Shown here piece after piece: positions 7,581 through 16,200 of a stretch of DNA of 18,500 nucleotides. The position numbers and the translations under genes are program-made. The notes beneath the pieces are model-generated. The model was not told where the DNA came from, searched no databases, and was given only the letters and a program-made list of their open reading frames with translations. The first letter of the stretch is position 1, and each line of letters starts with the position of its first letter. Origin of the DNA: Sergeia podlipaevii (taxonomy: Eukaryota > Euglenozoa > Kinetoplastea > Trypanosomatida > Trypanosomatidae); the NCBI GenBank assembly GCA_030849805.1, contig JASANZ010001836.1, forward strand, positions 1 to 18,500. The letters are read 5' to 3'.

Positions 7581-7779
7581 GAGAGAGAGAGAGAGAGAGG
7601 AAAGATATCAAAAAGTAGCTATATGTACGTATATGTGTGTGTGTGTAGGTATGCATGCGATACTCGCGCATAAAAAAAAAAAAATGGTAAAGTTCTCTTT
7701 CTGTCTGCTTTTTCTTCTTCTTCCTGCCAATTTACGCTCACATCCGTATATGAGCACACACACACACACACACACACAC
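7581..7779. repeat. Microsatellites (GA)n and (CA)n
   Basis: (GA)n at 7581-7599 and (CA)n at 7755-7779, with a shorter (TG)n near 7635-7646 between them. All are simple repeats in the presumed pescadillo 3' UTR and upstream region of the 286-residue gene. Confidence 0.9.
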
Positions 7780-7985
7780 GCAAGTACACACGCTTATTAT
7801 TCTTTTCATGATATCCTCTCTGACCACATTATTTAATATATATATATATGTTTTTTTTTTTTAAAAAAAAGAGAACGAAAAGCATCGCTTAAATTTAACA
7901 AACAAGTTTCCTCTTCTCCTTCTCTCTCTACGCCATAATACTACTACGAGCAGATTGCACAAGAGCAGAAAAGAGGTTGAAGACA

Positions 7986-8038
7986 ACCACCACCATCACC
8001 ACCACCATCACCATCACCATCACCATCACCATCACCAC
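7986..8038. repeat. (CACCAT)n/(CAC)n tract downstream of pescadillo
   Basis: Trinucleotide units CAC and CAT alternate for about 53 nt, with the last part a regular CACCAT hexamer. It begins about 190 nt past the pescadillo stop, so the transcript would carry (AUGGUG)n in its 3' UTR. A plus-strand frame reads it as polyhistidine, but that frame is antisense to the array and has no family features. Confidence 0.95.
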
Positions 8039-8225
8039 TATAGAAGACTTCCTGCCCTCCAAAAGAACATAACAATAATAATGATAAAAGAATCACCAGA
8101 AGATGAAAAGAAAAAGATAGAAAAAATGCCGCACTATTGCCAACTCGCTCAAGCCTTCCCTTTCCACTTCTTTCCTACTTCCTTTCCTTCTTTTTTTTTT
8201 TTCTTTGAGATTACTCCTTCATTGT

Positions 8226-10238
8226 TTATCGGACCCACTTGGGGAGCTTCTTGTAAGGGTTGTCCGCCTTCTTCACGGTGGGCTGCTTCCCGCGGGCCTC
8301 CGCCCTCTGGCGCCGCCCCTCAAGACGCGTGTTAACAACACCAGCGCCATCGGCCGTCTTCTTGATCTTGCCTTCCTCCAGCTGCTTTGCCTTCGCCTCC
8401 AACATGGACGCCTTCTTCTCGGAGCTGCGCACGACACCGTTGACCATCTTGTAGTAGCGGGCGGCCTTCTTGCGGGCCACTTGGAGCTGCATCTTGCGCG
8501 TGGCGGCTTCCTCCTTCTTCACTTCCGCGAGCTTGCGCTTCACGCGTGCGTCGCTGCTCTCTGACTGCAGCCGCTGCTCCTTCTTCTTGAGAAGCGCCTG
8601 GCGTCTGCGCGCGACTACCTCGTCGGTCGGGGCGTTCATCAGGTTCAGTTCGCGCTGCTTCTTCACCTTGAAGGCGGACAGCTTCGAGCGCACCACGTTC
8701 TCGGTGACCTCCTCGTTGACCCAGTCCGGGCGTTGGCGGGCCTCGCGCAGCTCATCGTCAGAGAGCGAGACGTCATCCTCGACATCCATTTCAGGAACCG
8801 CCACGTGGTCCTCGTCGTCGCTAAACTCCCTCTCGAGGTCGGCCACCTTGCCTTCGGGGTCGATGGCGGTGTAGGCCGGGTTGATAATCTTGCGAATCTC
8901 ATGCACGCGCTGTGGCACGTAGCTGACGATCTTGGGGTGATCCTTCTTCGCCTGTTCCACAGCCGCGTTGTCCTCGGCGTTGTTCGTGAGGGACACGGTG
9001 AACGGTGACACATGCGGGGGCAGCTCCTCGCCCATGCGGTAGCCATTAACGGGGAGCAGAACACGCGCGTTCAGGCAGTCAAACAGGTACTGGGGCTGCA
9101 CGTACTCGATGTGGTCCTCACGGGCCATCCCAGGGGGCAGCGCGGGGCGATCAATGACTACGTGAGTGATATTGCCAGGCACGTACTCGGTAGCGACGCG
9201 GCCGCCGCAGGCTTCGATGATCAGCTTTGCGTGCTTGGCGGGGATCTCGCGAGATATAAAGAAGGTAAGACCGGCAAACACCGCTCGCACCTTGGCAAAC
9301 TCCTGCTCAATCAGACTGAGCTTGCTGACCGTCTCCTTGAGCTGTTTACCGCCTGCGTGGTTGTGACTGTTCACGTCGATGGTCGCGAGCGCGGTCTCGC
9401 CACGGAAGTCCTCGGCGTTCGCGTTGACGCCCTCCTCCTCAGCCTTCTCCTCCTCTTCAAGATCACGCTTGAGATCAGCGTTGAGCTTGACGAGAATAAA
9501 CTTCATCATATCAAGGTAGAACTCTAAGAAGCTGAGAAGCACGTACTGCTGAATGCCCGGTGGGAACTTGTGGGCGTACTCGTGGGGTGAGAGCCAGCGG
9601 ATACGCTCGCCCTTCACGATGGCCTCGTAGTAGTAGCCCTTGACGGAGATAAAGCCCTTGGAAAGCACCTTGGCGCGAGCCACGTAGTCCGTCCACTGCT
9701 TGCACATGTCCACCGCACGTTCATGCAGAGCAGAGGTCAAGGAGTGGTGGGTCTCCACCATACTATTCGACTTCACCTCAGGGGAGAGGAAGGCGTAGAG
9801 AGTTATCATGGACATGGCATCGTCGATATCTCGCACGGCGTCTATGAAGTACGGGTAGCGCTCTTTAATAGTGGCAACTAGCGAGTGTTGCGGACGCACT
9901 TTGGAGCTACGGAGCACCTTGAGGTCATCCTCAAGGCCCATCGCCTCTGCCCTCTTCACCTTCTTCTCCCAGGCACGGTAGGCCATCATCTTTTCGGTGA
10001 GGTGATCTCGCACCAGCCACTTGATCTCACGAGCGAGGTAGTACTGCTTTTCATTACCGCTCTGCTTCTGCTTGCTTCGGGCAAGCGCACGCGGGTAGAC
10101 ACCCTTGAGAATGCACAGACGACGAAAGTGGATCGAGTCAAGCTGGAGCAGGCGAGTCGCCTGCATGCGGGTGAGAAACTTCTTCTTAAATCGCTCCTTC
10201 TTAACACGCTTTGCCCATGCTTGCTTCTTGTGAGGCAT
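8226..10238 (-). CDS. PES1: Pescadillo homologue (PES1/NOP7), 60S ribosome biogenesis factor
   Basis: Pescadillo is the nucleolar scaffold of the PeBoW (Nop7-Erb1-Ytm1) complex, needed for processing of large-subunit rRNA precursors. The 670-residue length is somewhat above the usual 580-600. A Lys/Arg-rich start (MPHKKQAWAKRVKKERFKKK) leads into the pescadillo N-terminal domain (about 5-260). That domain carries the diagnostic HFRRLCILKGVYPR (37-50), EIKWLVRDHL and RYPYFIDAVRDIDDAMS. A BRCT domain follows at about 317-413 (FAGLTFFISREIP, CGGRVATE, ITHVVIDRP, VQPQYLFDCLNARVLLPV, LPPHVSPF). The usual BRCT tryptophan in the last helix is Tyr here (QPQYLFD). The C-terminal third is acidic then basic and helical, ending KLPKWVR. 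The start is the family start, 63 nt after a likely acceptor at 10303-10302. Identification is secure. Confidence 0.97.
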   Translation of the reverse strand: MPHKKQAWAKRVKKERFKKKFLTRMQATRLLQLDSIHFRRLCILKGVYPRALARSKQKQSGNEKQYYLAREIKWLVRDHLTEKMMAYRAWEKKVKRAEAMGLEDDLKVLRSSKVRPQHSLVATIKERYPYFIDAVRDIDDAMSMITLYAFLSPEVKSNSMVETHHSLTSALHERAVDMCKQWTDYVARAKVLSKGFISVKGYYYEAIVKGERIRWLSPHEYAHKFPPGIQQYVLLSFLEFYLDMMKFILVKLNADLKRDLEEEEKAEEEGVNANAEDFRGETALATIDVNSHNHAGGKQLKETVSKLSLIEQEFAKVRAVFAGLTFFISREIPAKHAKLIIEACGGRVATEYVPGNITHVVIDRPALPPGMAREDHIEYVQPQYLFDCLNARVLLPVNGYRMGEELPPHVSPFTVSLTNNAEDNAAVEQAKKDHPKIVSYVPQRVHEIRKIINPAYTAIDPEGKVADLEREFSDDEDHVAVPEMDVEDDVSLSDDELREARQRPDWVNEEVTENVVRSKLSAFKVKKQRELNLMNAPTDEVVARRRQALLKKKEQRLQSESSDARVKRKLAEVKKEEAATRKMQLQVARKKAARYYKMVNGVVRSSEKKASMLEAKAKQLEEGKIKKTADGAGVVNTRLEGRRQRAEARGKQPTVKKADNPYKKLPKWVR

Positions 10239-10301
10239 CTTTGAATTTCTCTGCTGGTCTTTTTTTTCTTTCTTTCCAACACCAACAAAAATGATTGATT
10301 A

Positions 10302-10303
10302 CT
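10302..10303 (-). other. Predicted spliced-leader acceptor for pescadillo
   Basis: AG at 10303-10302 is the first AG after TTGTCTTTGCTCTCTGCATA on the minus strand and gives a 63-nt 5' UTR. Additional AGs nearer the ATG lie in purine-rich sequence and are less likely. Confidence 0.5.
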
Positions 10304-10858
10304 AGATATGCAGAGAGCAAAGACAATCGATCTCTTTCTCTCTCTCTCTCTCTCTCTTTCTGTATGTATATATATGTATATATATATATGCACACGCGCA
10401 ACCACACCAAGTGTTACTTATGAACGTACACACAAAGAAAGAAAAGAAAAGAAAAGAAAACAGGAATAAGAAGAACCCACATCAATAGTGATCATGTGAG
10501 CAAAATAAAAGGAAAAAAGAAAAAAAAACACAATGAGTAGAGTCAAAAGTATCATAAATAAAAGTGCGTATATCAAAAAGTATAGTTTCCAAACTTTTCT
10601 TACCCTCCCTATCCCACTGCAGTTGAAGAAAAAGAAGGAAAAACAAAAAGAAAAAAATTTAAAACACGAAAATACGCCACCAACACTTACCTAAAGTTAT
10701 TATTTTTTTTTGATCGTCTGTTTCTCTCTCTTAAAAGTAGCTACCATAATAATGATTAAGGCAACAACAACATCAACAATCTGTGAGTATTCCTCGGCCA
10801 AACATCATGACCTTCGTCTGAAAAAAGGGAACAGAAGAAGAGGGAACTGTGTATATAT

Positions 10859-10890
10859 GTATATATATGTATATATATACATATATATAC
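10859..10890. repeat. 32-nt perfect AT-rich palindrome
   Basis: The sequence GTATATATATGTATATA is followed by its reverse complement TATACATATATATAC with shared centre, giving a perfect self-complementary 32-mer with G/C marks at fixed points. The G and C interruptions pair with each other, so it is more than plain (TA)n. Confidence 0.9.
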
Positions 10891-10960
10891 GGAGGCAAAT
10901 GCAATGAAATTCCTTTTTCACTACTCATTCACAACCCTACACGCCGCCACTTTTTCATTT

Positions 10961-11007
10961 TCATGTCTTTTTTTTTTTTTTTTNTCATGTCTTTTTTTTT
11001 TTTTTTT
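10961..11007. repeat. Exact 23-nt duplication flanking an ambiguous base (probable assembly join)
   Basis: TCATGTC followed by sixteen T occurs at 10961-10983 and again at 10985-11007, separated only by N at 10984. Identical copies either side of a single N, ending in a homopolymer, are what unmerged overlapping contig ends look like. It probably represents one unit in the real genome. It is outside any coding region. Confidence 0.8.
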
Positions 11008-11046
11008 GGCCTTCTGCTTGCGCGCTGTGCTTGCCTTCGGATTCCC

Positions 11047-12201
11047 TCACCCTTTCTTCTCCCTTAACCCGCCGTCCTCTTCGTCCAATTCATGGTACAC
11101 AAAGTCTGCTGGTGTCGCCGCCTTACCTCCCACTCCGGTCCCTTCTGCGTCCCCCGCTTTCTCTTTTCGCCAGTTGCCCCGCTGCATCTCTTCCGCCGCA
11201 GCCGACACGATACGCATCTGGCGTTCCATCTCACAGCCCGGATAGATGCAGTCCTCGAACTTGCGGTTAAGCAAATTGCCATCCGACACGCCGTCCGTCG
11301 CGAAGGTGAAAGGGGGAGTAAAGATGGTGTAGAGGTTCGTGCTGCGTGCCTCGAGTGATGGGTAGTCGTCACTCCACTCACTCATCTGCGAGAAGCCCTC
11401 GAGGGGCACAACGTGGTTAGTGTCGACCACACGCCTCGTGAAGAGGATGCCGTTTAAGTGATCCAGCTCATGCAAAGCCATGCGCGCACGCATGCCTGTC
11501 AGCGTCTCCTCAAACGTCTCTCCACGTTCATTGACCGCTCGGATACGTGCAGTCAGTGGACGCTCAATGTAGTGCATGAGGAAGCAGCAGCTCGCGCAGG
11601 GCTCCCATGCAAAGCCGGTCCTGCGCTGCGCTCTCAGTTCCGCCATCTTCCTCTGCTCCACCTCCCGTGGCGAAGAGGAGGGAGACGATGAGGAGCGACT
11701 TTGGGCTTTCAACGCCTCCTCTGCCCACTGCTCCGCGTCGAGGTTCACCGGATTGATGAAGACGCTACCGTCGTAGAGAGTAAACATCTGCACATTCCAT
11801 CCAATCTGCGGTGCACACAGCGAGGGATATTGATAGTAACTTCGAGAAGCTTTCACCTTCGCAACCATTTCATCGTGCTCCCCAGCACGGACATCCGCAA
11901 TGGGAAGTGCGTACTGTGAGCACCACAAGGAACGGGATGGTAGCTGTACGATGGGATACTCAACATGCACCTGCGCATGTGGATCGTACGGGTTGAACTG
12001 CTCGCTTCCACCACTACTGCTACCAGTGGCTGCTCCAAAATTAAAATATTCATCAGCTTGAGTGCTACTGCTACTGCTACTACCATTAGTGTAGTGACGA
12101 GAGGTGCTTGCGGTCGAGGGTTTTAGTGCCGAAAGCGAGTGTACGGCACGCCTGCACGCACCAAGTGACGAGCGGGATAGATATATTCTAGAGAGGCACA
12201 T
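11047..12201 (-). CDS. Divergent peptide deformylase, probably mitochondrial
   Basis: Peptide deformylase removes the formyl group from N-terminal formyl-Met of organelle-made proteins, using a metal held by one Cys and two His. All three motif regions are present but altered. Motif 1 is SLCAPQIG (127-134; usual form GxGxAAxQ). Motif 2 is EPCAS (200-204; usual EGCLS), keeping the Cys ligand at 202. Motif 3 is HELDHLNG (244-251), keeping His244, Glu245 and His248. At 384 residues it is about twice the bacterial size. The extra length comprises a basic, Ser/Leu-rich leader that looks like a mitochondrial presequence (1-35), a Ser-rich linker (41-66), an insert of about 40 residues (155-195) between motifs 1 and 2, and a long C-terminal tail. 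Catalytic ligands are intact, so activity is plausible. The spliced-leader AG lies one base before the ATG, and there is no other Met before residue 112. Confidence 0.9.
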   Translation of the reverse strand: MCLSRIYLSRSSLGACRRAVHSLSALKPSTASTSRHYTNGSSSSSSTQADEYFNFGAATGSSSGGSEQFNPYDPHAQVHVEYPIVQLPSRSLWCSQYALPIADVRAGEHDEMVAKVKASRSYYQYPSLCAPQIGWNVQMFTLYDGSVFINPVNLDAEQWAEEALKAQSRSSSSPSSSPREVEQRKMAELRAQRRTGFAWEPCASCCFLMHYIERPLTARIRAVNERGETFEETLTGMRARMALHELDHLNGILFTRRVVDTNHVVPLEGFSQMSEWSDDYPSLEARSTNLYTIFTPPFTFATDGVSDGNLLNRKFEDCIYPGCEMERQMRIVSAAAEEMQRGNWRKEKAGDAEGTGVGGKAATPADFVYHELDEEDGGLREKKG

Positions 12202-12202
12202 T

Positions 12203-12204
12203 CT
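12203..12204 (-). other. Predicted spliced-leader acceptor for peptide deformylase, 1-nt 5' UTR
   Basis: The minus strand reads CTTCCTTTTTTTTTTAG then a single A and the ATG. It is the best pyrimidine-tract/AG pair near this gene and would leave only one native base between the spliced leader and the start codon. Confidence 0.55.
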
Positions 12205-12686
12205 AAAAAAAAAAGGAAGAATGAAGGGAAAATAGATATGCGTCGGGTCTATGGATGAGAGATTGTAACAATAATAATAGTAAGTAATGATTTATGTGGA
12301 AGTGTACTCGCTAATACGTGTTTTTTTTTTAAGTTGTGTATATTAAAACCCTATTTGATTTGAAAACAATAAAGAAAAAGATGATGAAAAGAAAGAAAAA
12401 AAAAGAGAATTGCGAAAAAAATGTAATAGAGGGTGTAACCATCATGTAAATATAAAGGATTACTTGTCTTTTTATTCCCCCCCCCCCGACATTGGCAATG
12501 GACAAGTAGGTACCGTCGTCAGATCAAATAGTCGTAAACTCTGGAAACAAATCTACGCGTATGAAAGTACAATGAAGATACACCTATTCAAATCAACGCA
12601 ATATATATAATGTAATAAAAGTAAGTGAGTGAAAAATAGTTATAATAATATTAATATTAAATGTATTTGTGCTTGCATATAGATGA

Positions 12687-12811
12687 AGAGAGAGGAGAGA
12701 GAGAGAGAGAGAGTAGATGAACGCAAATTCACACCTCACAGTCACACACGCAAAAGTAACAAACAAACCAAAGTAAAAAAAAGGAAAAATAAAATAAAAT
12801 AAAATAAAATA
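12687..12811. repeat. Microsatellites (GA)n and (AAAAT)n
   Basis: GA-rich repeat at 12687-12713 and a pentanucleotide AAAAT repeat of about five units at 12785-12811. Confidence 0.9.
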
Positions 12812-13100
12812 AAGAGAGAGAATAAACAACAAAAAAAGTGAATAAAAAAAGGAAACATCAACGATACAAAAAACAATTTCAAATAAACGATAGCAACAGA
12901 GAAGTGGGGATAAGAGGAGGGGGAGAAACAACAACAAGAACACATTGCAACTGAAACAACAGAAAAAAAAAGAACAACCCACACAAATATATATAAATAT
13001 CAAGAAACACCTCTTCTGTTTCATGAAGGTTGCCTGTGTGTGTGACTTCTCTCACTCTGCCCTTCTTTCACATTCCTTAACCCAATAAACAATGCTATGA

Positions 13101-13209
13101 AATAGTAATAGTAATAATAATAATAATAATAATAAAAAGCAAAAAAAAAGAGATTGACCCAAGTACAACTCTACACACGCACCTTTCGATATATATATAT
13201 ATATATATA
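13101..13209. repeat. Microsatellites (AAT)n and (AT)n
   Basis: About ten AAT-type units at 13101-13135, then a perfect (AT)n tract at 13189-13209 directly before the stop codon of the large protein's open frame. Confidence 0.9.
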
Positions 13210-13212
13210 CAA

Positions 13213-16200
13213 CTAGTACGATGAGATACGAGAGGTTGGCAAGTAGAAAGAAACAAATAAATAAATACAACAAGAAGAAAAAAAACAAAAAGGAAAAAAA
13301 ATAACGGTGTGAANGGAGTTGAACGTCGGGGAGGCGGAGGTGCGCCGACGGGTAGCGGCTGGGTGTGGGTTCGTCTTGTTGTGTTCCTGCGAGTCACGCG
13401 GCTCCTGCTTCTGCATTCGCGTTCGTAGCTCTCGCTGTCGCTCCGCACGCTCCTCACGAGTCATGCGTTCATACGGGTCGCCCTGCGGCTCGCAGCTTTC
13501 GTTTCTGCTGTTGATCGAAACAAGCGGAGATGCCTGAAAGCCACTCGCCTGAGCAGAAGCAGCCGCAGTACAACCAGTGTCTGGCGATCGATCGTGTATG
13601 TCTGAAAAGGACGAGGAGGAGAGTACTTTACCACGGCGTGCGCTGTTGCTCTGTGAGCTAGAATTCAAAAAAATTCTCTGTGAGTGTGACGCGTCGTCAC
13701 CGCGGCTCACGTCATCACCCTCTTCTCTCTCTCCTCCCTCCGCCTCCTCGCGTTCTTCATACAAAAACTCAGAACTGTGTCGGTGGTGTTGCTGTTGTTC
13801 GTCATCACCCATCTCAATATAGTCGCCTCCTCCTTCTCCTCCTTCCTCGTTGTCGTACAAGTTTCCGAACGGCTCTGATGCATGGTCCACAGAAGTACGC
13901 CTCCTGCTGGAACAGATGTTAGTGCTCTTGTAATTTTGATGAAGGACATCATCCGCATTGCCAGGCCTTTCTCCTCTGTTCTTTCCTGTTGCCAGCATTT
14001 GCTGTTGCTGCTTCTGAAAGCTTTCAGAGATTTCCAGCGCTTCGTTAGACGTTGATGGCGCATGTGTGGCACCAAGCTGTGCCGTCATCTCTGAAGACGA
14101 TGTGTCCGCAACCCAATCAGCGTCCTGGTCTCGATAGTAGCAGGTGCTGTTCGTCTCGTGCGTGATGCTGTTGCCGTCACCGTTGTGGCTGTTAATATCC
14201 CCACCGTGCTGAGTGCTGTTGAGCGTGGTCACGTCTACACATCGCCCTTCCATAGCAGTTATTTTTCTCCTCATGCACCGCTCCTGTTCTTGACCTCTGC
14301 TTGCCGCGCTGTTATCGTTCTTCGCACTGGCGTTCTTCATTTTCGTCTTCTCCTTGTCGATTCCATTGCTGCCGTTGCCAAGCTCTGCAATGGCGGTATC
14401 ACAGTAGACATCAAGGTAGTCGTCCTTCGTGCCTCCATCTTGAGCGTTTGCAGCATCCACATCACTACCCCCGCCTTCTTCTCCTGCTGCTGCTGCTGCT
14501 CCATCACTAGAGAACACCAGCAGACGCCCAATGTTGAACTGCTTTTCATTCTCGTCTACGAGCGGGACAAGATTGCGACCGAGGTGGTCCCTTTCAGCTG
14601 CTGTGGTGCCTGAGGGTGCACGCGCTCGCACGGAGGAGCCCGTGATGTGCGTGGAGGGCAACTGTGCCGCCTCTGTAGCCACTCCTGCTGCTGCTGTTTG
14701 GTGGCCCTTGCTGTTGGTGATGGACCTGCCGCTGTTGTCGCCGTTGCCTCGGCGAACTCTGCTGACACTCCCCGTGCGTCCATCCGATGCAGAGATCCAT
14801 GAAAATATATTCAGAGGCTTGCTGCGCTGACGGGTAGGGGTGCCAGCGGCAGGTCGGAGGTGCGGTGGAGTTGAAGTTCCTGCTGCTGCTGCTGCTGCGC
14901 TGGGGCTACTGCGACCTGACTTGTTTTGTTTGGCGCCAGCGCTGCTGCTTCGCTGAACCACGGGCGAAGAACCAGAGAACGAAGACGCCGCCGCCGAAGC
15001 TGCGGCCATGATGTTGGCAGTGATGGTGGATCGTGCAAGTGAAAGAGGCTCTTGATCGAGAGGTGGTGAAACAAAACTACCGGGGCCCGCAGCGGCGGCC
15101 TTTGGGGGTTCTTTCGTCACAAGAAGACGAGAAACAGGCGTCTTTGAGGAGACAAAGCTCAGACTCTTGTCCCCAGCACTGACACCTTCTGTCTCGCTGC
15201 CATCGCGACGGCGACCATCACCACCGCCATTGCTATACGCGATCGCCGCCTCCTCCTTCTCCTCAGCTTGGCTTCCTTCTCTCTCCATCCTAGCTGTTGC
15301 TTCTTGCTCCGCCATGTTCTGCTCCCAGGCAGCGTACATACCAAAAAGATCAGCCTGTGGCTTCACGTAGAACTGACGAATGCCGGGACGCTTGCGCAGC
15401 TCAGGGTCCACTACATACTGCTGGCGGTAGTATTCCTTCATGTCCTCCTCACGGGACAGGTCAAGCCGTGAGACACCCGGGAGGACCGGCATCTGCCCTC
15501 CACGAGTGGGAAGCTGCAGCAACCGTTGGAGCTCCTCTCGTGGCACCGTCGCGAGAGGTCCATCCGGCACGCTTGGACGGCGCTGCCGACCGGCGGAGTG
15601 TTGACCATAGCCCATAAAGCTGCTGTGGTTGCTGCCTGCTCCTCCACCGCCTACGCTGGCAGCACTCGGGCTAGCGCCACGGCTGTGGTTGCTGCCTGCC
15701 CTGCTTGTACGACTGCGCAAAGGCGAGATCGCAGTTGCTCGGGTGCCTGACTTCATCCCGCTGTTACTGCTGGCGTTACCCCGGGTTCCACTTAGCGAAC
15801 GGACAGGCGACTGGAACGCCTTACTGGCCGTTGCACTTGCCGTGGAACGTGGCGTACGCATCTCTCGAGTAGTCTGCGTAGACCCAGTGGAGGCAGGACC
15901 GACATTGACCGCCACTGCTGCTGCTGCTGCTGTAGAGCCGCTAAAAGTTTCCTTACTTTCACTGCTCTGTGAGTGGGCAGAATACAAACGCCTTGCGCCG
16001 ACGTTGCTGCTTCCAGCAGTGCCAACAGAAGAAGTCTTAGCAGTCGCCTTCGTATTGAGAGCCGCTGTGTTCCTCCTGCTTTTGTTGCTGCTGAAGCTTC
16101 TGCTACTGCGCGCGCTCGCCGGACCGCCCGTCGTGGTGGACGACTCCGCGGACGTTGTACGGTTGCGACAGCTCGTCAGCAGCTTCACAAAGGCGCCTTC

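Larger units (their letters stand above)
7049..8225. other. Intergenic region between the 286-residue gene and pescadillo
   Basis: A 1.2-kb AT-rich gap. It holds a short direct repeat ATATCTAGA (7112-7120, with a related copy near 7093), GA-rich DNA at 7260-7290, (GA)n at 7581-7599, (CA)n at 7755-7779, a T12A8 block at 7851-7870 and a CAC/CAT tract at 7986-8038. No RNA gene or further conserved frame is visible. Confidence 0.7.
10239..11046. other. Intergenic region between pescadillo and peptide deformylase
   Basis: An 808-nt gap with (CT)n at 10330-10360, a TA-rich run near 10365-10390, GAAAA repeats at about 10436-10462, a 32-nt AT palindrome at 10859-10890 and a duplicated T-tract unit around the ambiguous base at 10984. 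It holds the deformylase 3' UTR and the pescadillo leader. No RNA gene seen. Confidence 0.7.
12202..13212. other. Intergenic region between peptide deformylase and the large serine-rich protein
   Basis: A 1.0-kb gap. It has a run of 11 C at 12477-12487 followed by a modestly GC-richer stretch to about 12560 with no recognisable frame, (GA)n at 12687-12713, AAAAT repeats at 12785-12811, AAT repeats at 13101-13135 and (AT)n at 13189-13209. No RNA gene is visible. Confidence 0.7.

Noticed and set aside
7955..8335. Plus-strand frame with 18 consecutive histidines
   Set aside because: It is antisense to the array, driven by the CAC/CAT repeat, and runs into the antisense of pescadillo with no domain.
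9012..9527. Plus-strand 171-codon frame inside pescadillo
   Set aside because: It lies fully within the well-supported pescadillo gene on the other strand and has no recognisable domain.
12410..12610. Plus-strand 66-codon frame after the poly-C run
   Set aside because: No family features, the strand is opposite to the array, and there is no supporting upstream signal.
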